From: Insolitispirillum peregrinum
Lineage (GTDB): Bacteria; Pseudomonadota; Alphaproteobacteria; Rhodospirillales; Rhodospirillaceae
Reading direction: 5' to 3' (one strand)
Length of the DNA stretch: 64,000 nt
Assembly: GCF_042665255.1 (NCBI RefSeq)
Contig: NZ_JBHTCD010000014.1
This document shows, one piece after another, positions 16,696-25,394 of the stretch (its first letter is position 1; the number at the start of each line of letters is the position of its first letter). Position numbers and translations under genes: made by a program. The notes beneath the pieces are model-generated. The model made no database searches and was not told the origin of the DNA. It saw nothing but the letters and a program-made list of their open reading frames with translations.

Positions 16696-17637
16696 ATGCG
16701 GTTTACCTTTCGACAACTGGAATACTTCGTTGCCGCTGGGGAAACCGGCAGCATCACCCTGGCCGCCGAGCGGATCAACATTTCCCAGCCGTCGATTTCC
16801 TCGGCGATTTCACAGCTGGAGGCCGAACTGGGCGTCCAGCTGTTTGTCCGTCACCATGCACAAGGGCTGTCGCTGACCCCGGCGGGCAAGCGGCTGCTGC
16901 GCGAGGCCAAAGAGCTGCTGTCGCAGGCGCTGAACCTCTATGACAGCGTGTCGGACGTGACGGCGGAAATTCGCGGGACACTGTCGGTGGGCTGCATGGT
17001 GACCATGGCCCCGATGGTGATGCCCGAGCTGTGCTATTCCTTTTGCGCCTCGTTCCCGCGCACCAGTATCAGCCAGACCGTTGCCAGTCAGGAAGCGCTG
17101 ATCGAAGGCTTGCGGCGGGCGGAGATTGATCTGGCCCTGCTGTATGACCTCGACATTCCCAAGGATATCGAGTTCGAACCGCTGGTCAGCCTGCCGCCCT
17201 ATGTGCAGTTGTCCGAAACCCATCCGCTGGCCAACCACAGCCGTCTGGGCCTGAGCGATCTGGTCGGGGAACCGTTGATCCTGCTCGATCTGCCGCTCAG
17301 TCGGGAATATTTCCTGCAACTGTTCGCCAGCCAAAATCTGACGCCGTGCATCGGCGCGCGCACGCCTTACCCGGATATGCTGCGCACGATGGTCGCCAAC
17401 GGCCACGGCTATGGGCTGGCCAACGTCCGCCCGAAAGCCGATCTGGCACTGGACGGGCGGCGGCTGGTGCGGGTGCCGCTGGCCGGGTCGTTGCGGCCGA
17501 TGCGCATCTGTGTGGCGACCTTTGGCAGCCTGCGCCCCAGCAGGCTGGCGCAGGCGTTCGAGAACCACTGCAAGACCTTCATCTCGGATGGCTATATTCC
17601 GGGGATGGTGCCGCCCCGGATGGACACCCGCGCCTGA
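16696..17637 (+). CDS. LysR-family transcriptional regulator
   Basis: A 313-residue protein. The N-terminal winged HTH spans residues 1-60 (FRQLEYFVAAGETGSITLAA, then ISQPSISSAISQLE), followed by the usual two-lobed effector domain. The start is placed at 16696 (MRFTFRQLEYF), which fits the family. An ATG at 16675 would overlap the previous gene. It is the last gene of the plus-strand island, convergent with the hydrolase at 17671. It probably controls the operon or the divergent promoters at 8634-8907 in response to the substrate. Confidence 0.92.
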   Translation: MRFTFRQLEYFVAAGETGSITLAAERINISQPSISSAISQLEAELGVQLFVRHHAQGLSLTPAGKRLLREAKELLSQALNLYDSVSDVTAEIRGTLSVGCMVTMAPMVMPELCYSFCASFPRTSISQTVASQEALIEGLRRAEIDLALLYDLDIPKDIEFEPLVSLPPYVQLSETHPLANHSRLGLSDLVGEPLILLDLPLSREYFLQLFASQNLTPCIGARTPYPDMLRTMVANGHGYGLANVRPKADLALDGRRLVRVPLAGSLRPMRICVATFGSLRPSRLAQAFENHCKTFISDGYIPGMVPPRMDTRA

Positions 17638-17670
17638 GGGCGGAAGGCTGCTTGTTATCGTATGCCGTGA

Positions 17671-18492
17671 TCATCCACACGATGGCACCGCTTTCAGCAT
17701 CTCGCTCCAGCGTCCGGTCCACCCGCTTTCATGGGTGGCCCTAGGCACAGAGAGCCAATGCACGCAGGCCGAGCCGGTGGCTTCCGTGAAGCGCTGCGCG
17801 ATGGACGGAGGAACAATGCGGTCATCAGCACCGCTATAGTGAATTTGCGGAATTTTTGCCACTTGTCGCGCCACATCAATAGCGTTGAGCGACCCGGTCA
17901 ACGGTGACACCCCGGCCAGCCGGTTGACTTCGGCATGATCGAGATTGCCTGCCACGGTACGAATGCTGGCGATGTCCTGGCGCCGCGCTGCGACCAGCAC
18001 GGCGATTGCCCCCCCACCGGAATATCCGACAAGGTTGATCTTTTGCCCGGGCACCTGCGCTGCCACCTGATCCACAGCCTGATTCATGGCCGAAACCACT
18101 TCCGGGGCGAAACGTTTTCCTGTCCAGTAGGCCGGGCCGCAGGACGGGTTTTTAGAGCGGTCGGTATACTGACAGGGGCGGGCCAGATAGACCACATTGG
18201 CCGCTGGATCACGGGCTGCCAGAGCCAGCCCCTGAGCATCCTTGGGGGTTGGATCCCGTGATACCTCGGTGCGGGAAGCCCACGCCAGCCCGTCTCCTTC
18301 GATATAGATGGTGACGGGCTGTGCCCGGTTGGTAATTCGTGCAAAGGTCGTCAGCATGAATGGGTCTGTTTTCATCAGCATGCGACTCATCCCGGCTGGT
18401 TTGGCCAGCGCGTCGGCGTTGGCGTCGCGGTCGATAGCGGCACATCCGGCAAGAAACGGCAGGGCCAGCAGGCCGATGAGGACTGTCCGCAT
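17671..18492 (-). CDS. Lipoprotein alpha/beta hydrolase
   Basis: A 273-residue protein. The signal peptide has lipobox LAGC (Cys17), so it is membrane-anchored. The nucleophile elbow is GYSGGGA (Ser about residue 152); an acid residue is likely in SGADDRIV and the catalytic His in RATHESGW. Substrate unknown; esterase or lipase-like. It lies two bases after the stop of the autotransporter gene at 18495 in the same direction, so it may be co-transcribed. It could act on the autotransporter or on envelope material, but nothing shows this directly. Confidence 0.8.
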   Translation of the reverse strand: MRTVLIGLLALPFLAGCAAIDRDANADALAKPAGMSRMLMKTDPFMLTTFARITNRAQPVTIYIEGDGLAWASRTEVSRDPTPKDAQGLALAARDPAANVVYLARPCQYTDRSKNPSCGPAYWTGKRFAPEVVSAMNQAVDQVAAQVPGQKINLVGYSGGGAIAVLVAARRQDIASIRTVAGNLDHAEVNRLAGVSPLTGSLNAIDVARQVAKIPQIHYSGADDRIVPPSIAQRFTEATGSACVHWLSVPRATHESGWTGRWSEMLKAVPSCG

Positions 18493-18494
18493 GA

Positions 18495-21400
18495 TCAGAA
18501 CTCGGTGCGCAGTTGCAGGGAAGCGGAGTGGCTGACGTACTTGTCGGCCAGGTCGGCATCGTACTTGGCGCTGACGGTGGTGTTGCGGACGCTGGCGACG
18601 TCGAGGCCCACACCGATGTTGAAATGTTCGGTGGCAATGTCGCTGCCGGGGGTGGTGAAGCTGGAGCCGCCCGCCACGTAGGCCGAAGTCTGGTCCTGGC
18701 TGGACGTGTTGAACTCGTGGTGCCAGACGGCGCGGGCGTTGGGGCTGATTTCCCAGTTGCCGATGGTGGCAACCCTGGCCGATACCTTGGCTCCGAGGCC
18801 CGAGCGGATCGAGTCGGTGGAGGACGAGCCAACCTGCAGCGCCGCCGAGCCGCCGCTTTCGCCATAGCTGTCCTGCTTCAGGGTGTTGTAGGCCAGCGAG
18901 ACGAGCGGTGTAACCACGGCCTGGCCGAGCGCCAGCGGTACGCCTGCTTCCGCTCTGGCGCCAATTTGCTGGCCGTCGTAACTGGCCTTCAGGGTCTGGC
19001 TGGGTGCCCCGGTGATGGCGACATGGCGGGTGGCGTCGTATTTGTGGAGACCATAGGTCAGGGCACCATCCGCGTACCAGCCATTGCCGGAATAGGTGCC
19101 GTACAGACTGGCGATGTAGGAATCGATGTCCTGACCGCTGCCGGTGCGGTCGCCGGTGGAATCAACGCCGGTATTGGCGTAGGCAAAGGACAGGCCGACC
19201 CGCACCGGGGCGATGACCTTGAAATCGGCGCCAAAGGCCAGACCATAGGTGTCAGCGTCGTAACCGGCAATGCTGTTGCGCTCGCCCTGACGGGCGGTCG
19301 AGCCAAAGCCTTGCCCCCAGACGCCCAGCCCCTTCAGCGTTTCCCCTGATGAGATGCCGGTACCGGACGATGCCACCCGCACCGCGTCGGTACGGACCTG
19401 AATGGTGGACAGCGCCTGGGTCACCGCCCCCATCGACGCCTGCGCGGTGTTGCCGGTGGTCTCGGGCCGCAGCTGGGCCCCGGCCTTCTTGATGTCGGCA
19501 TCACTGGTCAGGTTGTTGACCGCCTGCGACAACGCCTGCAACCCGGGATCGCTGCCGGAGTAGGTCGCAAGGGCACGCACGCCAGCGCCGTTGGTGCCAG
19601 AGGCTGAACCGGCGGCGTTCTGGTTGGTGGCGGTGATGATGATGTTGGTGTAACCGTTGCCGTAGGAGATGCCGTCGCTGTCGGTTTGGCCGCTACCGGT
19701 CACCTGACTCACGGCCCAGTGATAGCCACCGGAATTTACGACAGAAGGCAATCCATCTGCGATGCGGCCATTGGTGTCTTGCCAAATGATAAATTTTTGT
19801 CCAGAGGAGGCCGTTCCAATGACCGTCGGGGAAATGGATACTACCGAGAGTCCAAGCGTTGGATCATTATCCGCATCACCAAACGATGAAATCCAATATC
19901 CATGCTGACCTGTGTTCCGGTTGATGGTGGTCTTGACATGGAAAGTACCGATTTGCATGGCATCGGATGCCCCTAATGTGTCGTAGGAGTAAGCGCGAAG
20001 CGTGTGGGTCCCCAAATCAACAGCCGAGCCGTTCGTCCAATTCCAATTCACCGTATGGATAGCCGCGTCATCAGCGAGGGCGAGGGTCGAACCATTGGCG
20101 AAGGCGAGACTATGGATCGGGGTGTTGGTGGTTCCAATATTACCGGAGAGTGTCGCCGTACCGGCCCCGGAGTTACCAATGACAACATTGCCATTGTTCG
20201 CCGACACCGTGATGACGTTGCCGGTCAAGGTACTGCCTTTCTCAAGGTTCAGTAAGTGGTCGCTGTTTGCTACTACTCCCAGTACCACGTTGCCGGTGAT
20301 GGTGCCATGGTTGGTGATGGTGCTTTCAGCGATGGAGTCGCTGAGGTTGATCGCCGTGCCACCGGAATTGCTGATCGAGCCACCGGCACGATTGATCAGG
20401 TTGGTAATGGCCCCGCCACTGGCGGCACGAATCGCATCCCCTCCACTGGCTCCACCGCCATTGATGGTGCCGTAATTGTCCATGGTCGAGACGGTGCCGG
20501 TCCTGACGTAAACACCACCACCATTGGAGCCGTTGGCATCAGCTGTACCGCCGTTGCCGCCAGCACCACCCATGCCACCGCTACCGCCGGAAACGGTGCC
20601 GTGATTGGTGATCTGAATGTCGGCTCCGCCGTTTTGGAGGTATATCCCGTTGCCGCCATAGCCACCTTCACCGCCATTGGCGTCGACGCCTCCTGTACCA
20701 CCATTACCGCCGTTTCCGCCTGTTACCGTAGTACCAGCTCCAATGTTAACGATCACGTTATCAGCAGAAGAAGTATGATTTCCTATGCCGATGCCTGCAG
20801 ACCCTTCGCCGCCCTTTGTGCCATCAGTGCCTGTACCGGTGCTGTCGCCTCCGACACCACCATTGCCCCCAACAATTGCAGCGAAGTTGCTGGTGGTGAG
20901 CGAACTGTTACTGGATAATAGTCCGACGCCAAAGCCCCCTGGTTGGCCATGTCGGCCTGTCAGACCACTGCCCCCATTGCCCCCCGTTCCACCGATGACA
21001 TGCGCAAAGCCGGAAAGAGTGACGGACGTTCCCGCACCAACAGAGGCGTCGTCACCATAATTCCCGACGGTGATGCCGTTTGCCCCCGTGGAGCCATTAC
21101 CTCCCGTACCCTCGGTGCTTGAGCCGCCGGAGCCACCAGCACCACCAATGGCGCTGCTGGAGCCTGTAAGCACGACACTGGAATTATCCCCCGAGAAGTG
21201 GATCCCATCGCCGCCGATAACGCCCCATCCGCCCTCAGAATCTCCCGAAGAATTACCCCCATTGCCGCCATTGCCGCCGATGTAGGTTCCAGTGGTGTCT
21301 GATAAGGTTGCGTTGCCGATGGAGGATGTTCCTTCGGTTGGGGCATAGCCATCTTCAATGCCCCAAGTTCCCATCACGCCACTGGTTCCACTAATCCCGT

Positions 21401-21500
21401 TTGCTCCTTGATATGTCTCTGCCCACGCCCCCCCAACTCCCATCATCAGAATCGCCAGATGTGAGGTTCCGGCCAGCAGGAAACGGGTTGTTTTACGCAT
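18495..21500 (-). CDS. Autotransporter with glycine-rich passenger (copy 1)
   Basis: A 1001-residue type Va secretion protein. The signal peptide is residues 1-27 (FLLAGTSHLAILMMGVGGAWA). The passenger (about 30-590) carries many short GGNGGNGG / GGAGGSGG repeats between predicted beta-helix rungs (VTITNHGTVSGGSGG-like). The C-terminal autotransporter barrel (about 720-1001) ends in an outer-membrane insertion signal with terminal Phe (LQLRTEF). From about residue 600 onward it is nearly identical to the neighbouring autotransporter at 21539, while the passengers differ. Passenger function is unknown; adhesion or aggregation is the usual role. Minus-strand transcription continues into the hydrolase gene. 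Confidence 0.9.
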   Translation of the reverse strand: MRKTTRFLLAGTSHLAILMMGVGGAWAETYQGANGISGTSGVMGTWGIEDGYAPTEGTSSIGNATLSDTTGTYIGGNGGNGGNSSGDSEGGWGVIGGDGIHFSGDNSSVVLTGSSSAIGGAGGSGGSSTEGTGGNGSTGANGITVGNYGDDASVGAGTSVTLSGFAHVIGGTGGNGGSGLTGRHGQPGGFGVGLLSSNSSLTTSNFAAIVGGNGGVGGDSTGTGTDGTKGGEGSAGIGIGNHTSSADNVIVNIGAGTTVTGGNGGNGGTGGVDANGGEGGYGGNGIYLQNGGADIQITNHGTVSGGSGGMGGAGGNGGTADANGSNGGGVYVRTGTVSTMDNYGTINGGGASGGDAIRAASGGAITNLINRAGGSISNSGGTAINLSDSIAESTITNHGTITGNVVLGVVANSDHLLNLEKGSTLTGNVITVSANNGNVVIGNSGAGTATLSGNIGTTNTPIHSLAFANGSTLALADDAAIHTVNWNWTNGSAVDLGTHTLRAYSYDTLGASDAMQIGTFHVKTTINRNTGQHGYWISSFGDADNDPTLGLSVVSISPTVIGTASSGQKFIIWQDTNGRIADGLPSVVNSGGYHWAVSQVTGSGQTDSDGISYGNGYTNIIITATNQNAAGSASGTNGAGVRALATYSGSDPGLQALSQAVNNLTSDADIKKAGAQLRPETTGNTAQASMGAVTQALSTIQVRTDAVRVASSGTGISSGETLKGLGVWGQGFGSTARQGERNSIAGYDADTYGLAFGADFKVIAPVRVGLSFAYANTGVDSTGDRTGSGQDIDSYIASLYGTYSGNGWYADGALTYGLHKYDATRHVAITGAPSQTLKASYDGQQIGARAEAGVPLALGQAVVTPLVSLAYNTLKQDSYGESGGSAALQVGSSSTDSIRSGLGAKVSARVATIGNWEISPNARAVWHHEFNTSSQDQTSAYVAGGSSFTTPGSDIATEHFNIGVGLDVASVRNTTVSAKYDADLADKYVSHSASLQLRTEF

Positions 21501-21538
21501 ATTGCTTATCCCCCAGAAGATGACGAGGCCGGAACGGC

Positions 21539-24019
21539 TCAGAACTCGGTGCGCAGTTGCAGGGAAGCGGAGTGGCTGACGTACTTGTCGGCCAGGTCGG
21601 CGTCGTACTTGGCGCTGACGGTGGTGTTGCGGACGCTGGCGACGTCGAGGCCCACACCGATGTTGAAATGTTCGGTGGCAATGTTGCTGCCGGGAGTGGT
21701 GAAGCTGGAGCCGCCCGCCACGTAGGCCGAAGTCTGGTCCTGGCTGGAGGTGTTGAACTCGTGGTGCCAGACGGCGCGGGCGTTGGGGCTGATTTCCCAG
21801 TTGCCGATGGTGGCAACCCTGGCCGATACCTTGGCTCCGAGGCCCGAGCGGATGGAGTCGGTGGAGGACGAGCCAACCTGCAGCGCTGCCGAGCCGCCGG
21901 TTTCGCCATAGCTGTCCTGCTTCAGGGTGTTGTAGGCCAGCGAGGCGAGCGGTGTAACCACGGCCTGACCGACGGCCAGTGGTACGCCTGCCTCCACCCT
22001 GGCGCCGACCTGCTGGCCGTCGTAACTGGCCTTCAGGGTCTGGCTCGCCGCACCGGCGATGGCGACATGGCGGGTGGCGTCGTATTTGTGGATGCCATAG
22101 GTCAGGGCACCATCTGCATACCAGCCATTGCCGGAATAGGTGCCGTACAGACTGGCGATGTAGGAATCGATGTCCTGACCGCTGCCGGTGCGGTCGCCGG
22201 TGGAATCAACGCCGGTATTGGCGTAGGCAAAGGACAGGCCGACCCGCACCGGGTCGATGACCTTGAAATCAGCGCCAAAGGCCAGACCATAGGTATCGGC
22301 GTCATAGCCCGACACGTCGTTGCGCTCGCCCTGACGGGCGGTTGAGCCAAAGCCCTGACCCCAGACACCCAGCCCCTTCAGCGTTTCCCCTGATGAGATG
22401 CCGGTACCGGACGATGCCACCCGCACCGCGTCGGTACGGACCTGAATGGTGGACAGCGCCTGGGTCACCGCCCCCATCGACGCCTGCGCGGTGTTGCCGG
22501 TGGTCTCGGGCCGCAACTGGGCTCCGGCCTTCTTGATGTCGGCATCACTGGTCAGGTTGTTGACCGCCTGCGACAACGCCTGTAACCCGGGATCGCTGCC
22601 GGAGTAGGTCGCAAGGGCACGCACGCCAGCGCCGTTGGTGCCAGAGGCTGAACCGGCAGCATTTTGGCGGTCGGCGGTGATGATGATGTTGGTGTAACCG
22701 TTGCCGTAGGAGATGCCGTCGCTGTCGGTTTGGCCCGCGCACGACACGCCATCGGAAATACTATAAGTCCCGCCATTACAGCGGACGTTGCTGACCATCC
22801 AGCGATAGCCTGCGCCATTCACGACGCTGGGCGTATTGACCAGTGTACGGCCATCGGTGTCTTGGATGATGATGTACTTGGCGCCGGTCTGTACGGTTCC
22901 CAGCACACTCGGCACGATGATTGGGGTGGTACCATGGTTGAAACCATAATAATCACGTTCGCCATCGACTTGGGTAAACACCCAATAGCCGTGTTTCTCT
23001 GCGTTGGCGTCGATGGTGGTCTTGAAATAAAACGCTCCGCTAGTGGTCTCGTTCGCATCGGAAAATTCATAATCATAGAAACGAACCCGCGACGTACCGA
23101 GATCGACACTGCCGCCATTGACGTAATCAAAGACGACGGCATGTATATCGGAATCCTGACTGAACTTCAGCGTGGCACCGTTGGTAAGAGTCAGGGCCTG
23201 CACTGGGCCCACATACGCGGTCTGTCCATATCCTGAAATGGTTTGAAATGCCTTGCCGATGTCCCCATTGACGGTGGTGGTGCCAGAGTGGAAGTAGACG
23301 TCGGCACCAGCGCCGTCCATGGTGCCGCCTGACGTGGCCTTGCCAAGGATGCTGCCGTTCAGGGCACCACCATAAAAATTGATCTGGTCACCATGGGAGG
23401 ACGCCCAGATGTCGCCGTTGATGATGCCTGTGCTGTAATCATTGAAGGTGACAGCGGTTTGCGCTTGATCAAAGCCCAAGGCATGGCGAGAAAGAGAAGA
23501 GGAGGCGTCTTCAGAGCCACCATTGATTGTGCCGGAATTGTTGATTGTAATATCGGCGTTGACATAAACGTCAATTCCAAATCCGCCAGCATAGCTATCC
23601 GTTCCCGACGCTCCGCTGATGGTTCCGCTGTTGGTGATGGTAACGCTTTTGTCTGCCATACTGCTGTCGTCATCAATGATTATGCCGCCGCCAGCATGAC
23701 CATTGTCTTGGCGGACACCTGTGGCACCAGTCAGGTTGCCAGTCACATTGACCTGAAGATGTGGGACGCCAGAACCGTCACCATAAATGTTCATGGCTTC
23801 GTTGCCTGTCGTGTTTGACGTAATCGCCCCACTGACGGTTAGAATGCCTGTAGATGAATTATAAGAGATGCCCGGGTGATTGACACCGCCGCCATCCGTT
23901 TGTGATGTGTTGAAATCAAACTCGGAATCTCCCGCACCAGCCCACGCCCCTCCGGCCCCCATCATGAGAATCGCCAGATGCGAGGTTCCGGCCAGCAGGA
24001 AACGGGTGAAAATGCGCAT
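21539..24019 (-). CDS. Autotransporter (copy 2)
   Basis: An 826-residue paralogue of the protein at 18495. The signal peptide is the same type (FLLAGTSHLAILMMGAGGAWA). The shorter passenger (about 30-420) has beta-helix-like repeats of the form VTITNSGTISGASG and ITINNSGTINGG, without the dense GGN runs. The linker and barrel (about 425-826) match copy 1 except for roughly a dozen residues. It is 38 bases upstream of copy 1 on the same strand. Two LuxR-type regulator genes lie immediately upstream and may control expression. Confidence 0.9.
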   Translation of the reverse strand: MRIFTRFLLAGTSHLAILMMGAGGAWAGAGDSEFDFNTSQTDGGGVNHPGISYNSSTGILTVSGAITSNTTGNEAMNIYGDGSGVPHLQVNVTGNLTGATGVRQDNGHAGGGIIIDDDSSMADKSVTITNSGTISGASGTDSYAGGFGIDVYVNADITINNSGTINGGSEDASSSLSRHALGFDQAQTAVTFNDYSTGIINGDIWASSHGDQINFYGGALNGSILGKATSGGTMDGAGADVYFHSGTTTVNGDIGKAFQTISGYGQTAYVGPVQALTLTNGATLKFSQDSDIHAVVFDYVNGGSVDLGTSRVRFYDYEFSDANETTSGAFYFKTTIDANAEKHGYWVFTQVDGERDYYGFNHGTTPIIVPSVLGTVQTGAKYIIIQDTDGRTLVNTPSVVNGAGYRWMVSNVRCNGGTYSISDGVSCAGQTDSDGISYGNGYTNIIITADRQNAAGSASGTNGAGVRALATYSGSDPGLQALSQAVNNLTSDADIKKAGAQLRPETTGNTAQASMGAVTQALSTIQVRTDAVRVASSGTGISSGETLKGLGVWGQGFGSTARQGERNDVSGYDADTYGLAFGADFKVIDPVRVGLSFAYANTGVDSTGDRTGSGQDIDSYIASLYGTYSGNGWYADGALTYGIHKYDATRHVAIAGAASQTLKASYDGQQVGARVEAGVPLAVGQAVVTPLASLAYNTLKQDSYGETGGSAALQVGSSSTDSIRSGLGAKVSARVATIGNWEISPNARAVWHHEFNTSSQDQTSAYVAGGSSFTTPGSNIATEHFNIGVGLDVASVRNTTVSAKYDADLADKYVSHSASLQLRTEF

Positions 24020-24103
24020 GTGAATGATCTCCTGTGGAAAGTCAGCCTCGCCATTGGCGGGCGATGGGCAATAACATCACGGTGAAGGAGTAAAACGGGG
24101 ACG

Positions 24104-24334
24104 TCAGCCGATCTCCACCAGCAAAAGACCGTGGCGGATGGCAATGGCGACAGCCTGTTCCCGGGTTGCGGCCTTCAGCTTTTTACGAGCGGAGGCAACC
24201 TGTTTCTCCACCGTCCGGACATCGGTCCCCAAGGTTTTAGCAATCGCCTCATAACGCAGTCCTCTCGCCAACAGGGACAGGCATTGCCGTTCACGGGGGG
24301 AAAGGGCCCCAATTTGACAGGGTGTATCATTCAT
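24104..24334 (-). CDS. Short HTH-only LuxR/GerE-type regulator
   Basis: The 76-residue protein consists almost only of a GerE helix-turn-helix: LSPRERQCLSLLARGLRYEA, then TVEKQVASARKKL. There is no receiver or ligand domain. The start is set at the ATG at 24334; a GTG at 24373 would add 13 residues. Its HTH resembles that of the next gene upstream (24456), including the VEKQ/VEKR recognition helix. It may be an antagonist or a truncated duplicate. It lies 84 bases upstream of the autotransporter at 21539. Confidence 0.75.
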   Translation of the reverse strand: MNDTPCQIGALSPRERQCLSLLARGLRYEAIAKTLGTDVRTVEKQVASARKKLKAATREQAVAIAIRHGLLLVEIG

Positions 24335-24455
24335 GGCGTGCTCATCCGTCAGTAGACACAAAACGTATGTCACTACTGTCAGTCAGGGCAATTGGGGGAT
24401 TTTCCCCGCCATGGCGGGATGCATCACCGGTGGATAAAAGCCGGAGAACGGCCTG

Positions 24456-25202
24456 TCACGGATCAATCAATCCAAAAATCAGGGCATTGGCCACCGCTTG
24501 GGGGAGAGTGGTCGCGTTCAGCTTTTCCCGTGCCTTGTCCAGTCGCTTTTCGACCTGCTTGCCAGAAAGCCGGAGCCGATCGGCAATCCGCTTTGGCCTC
24601 AGGCCTGCCGCCAACCACACCAGGCACTCCCGCTCTTCGGCATTCAGGGAGAAGATTTCTCCCACATGATCGCGACGCAGAGCAGCGTCAAAAGCATTGG
24701 CGATGGTGGTTATTGCATCACCGACTTCAAGCCACAGATGATCAAATTCTTTCCATGACATACCGGCAGCGTGGCATCCAAAGGCAGACGCCCCCAATCC
24801 TCCGGCAAAACGGACAGGAATGGTGACTCCGGTGGTCACTTGAAAATCCCAGTCCAGTTCCAGTGAACGCTTTTCACTCTCGGACATGTTTCCCGAACCG
24901 GGGATATCGTTCCACAAGACGGGCGATGGTCCAAGTAAACCCGCCTGTACAAACAGGTCAGTATGAAACAAGTCCAGATCCATTTTTGTCTGTGTATAAT
25001 CTGCGGGCAGGCTGTCCAGAATCAGCATGTCACTGGATATTGAGCGCGGCATGGCAGCTGCCCCGTACAACGAGCCCGTGATGGCGAAGAATTCCAGTGT
25101 GCGATTAAAGCGTGCCCACAAATCATCCTTGTCTGCAGCCAGTTGAAAATTTTCTGTTGCATCCAGGATCAACCTGACAATGGCATTGTTCTGTTTACGC
25201 AT
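24456..25202 (-). CDS. LuxR-family regulator with N-terminal ligand-type domain
   Basis: A 248-residue protein. Residues 10-165 resemble the autoinducer-binding fold of LuxR/TraR regulators. The usual Tyr-x3-Trp...Asp-Pro set is not clearly kept: the region reads LDLFHTDLFVQAG then GPSPVLWND. The C-terminal GerE HTH is LNAEERECLVWLAAGLRPKR then VEKRLDKAREKL. No luxI-type synthase is in the window, so it may be a solo receptor for self, foreign or other small molecules. The start ATG at 25202 follows GGTGGGG; a GTG at 25211 is possible. Confidence 0.8.
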   Translation of the reverse strand: MRKQNNAIVRLILDATENFQLAADKDDLWARFNRTLEFFAITGSLYGAAAMPRSISSDMLILDSLPADYTQTKMDLDLFHTDLFVQAGLLGPSPVLWNDIPGSGNMSESEKRSLELDWDFQVTTGVTIPVRFAGGLGASAFGCHAAGMSWKEFDHLWLEVGDAITTIANAFDAALRRDHVGEIFSLNAEERECLVWLAAGLRPKRIADRLRLSGKQVEKRLDKAREKLNATTLPQAVANALIFGLIDP

Positions 25203-25394
25203 GTGCCCCACCCAACACTTGCCGCAGATTAACAGCCGTCAACAATGCCAAAAGCCAGGGTGTGAAACAATCTGAAATGGATGAGTGGAAATAGAAATAT
25301 ACCAATACAGGTGATGCGGTGTCAGGGACAATCCAGCCGGATGGGTGGGTTCACATTGAAGACACACCGCGCCAGGAGAGACTGGAGTGAAGAG

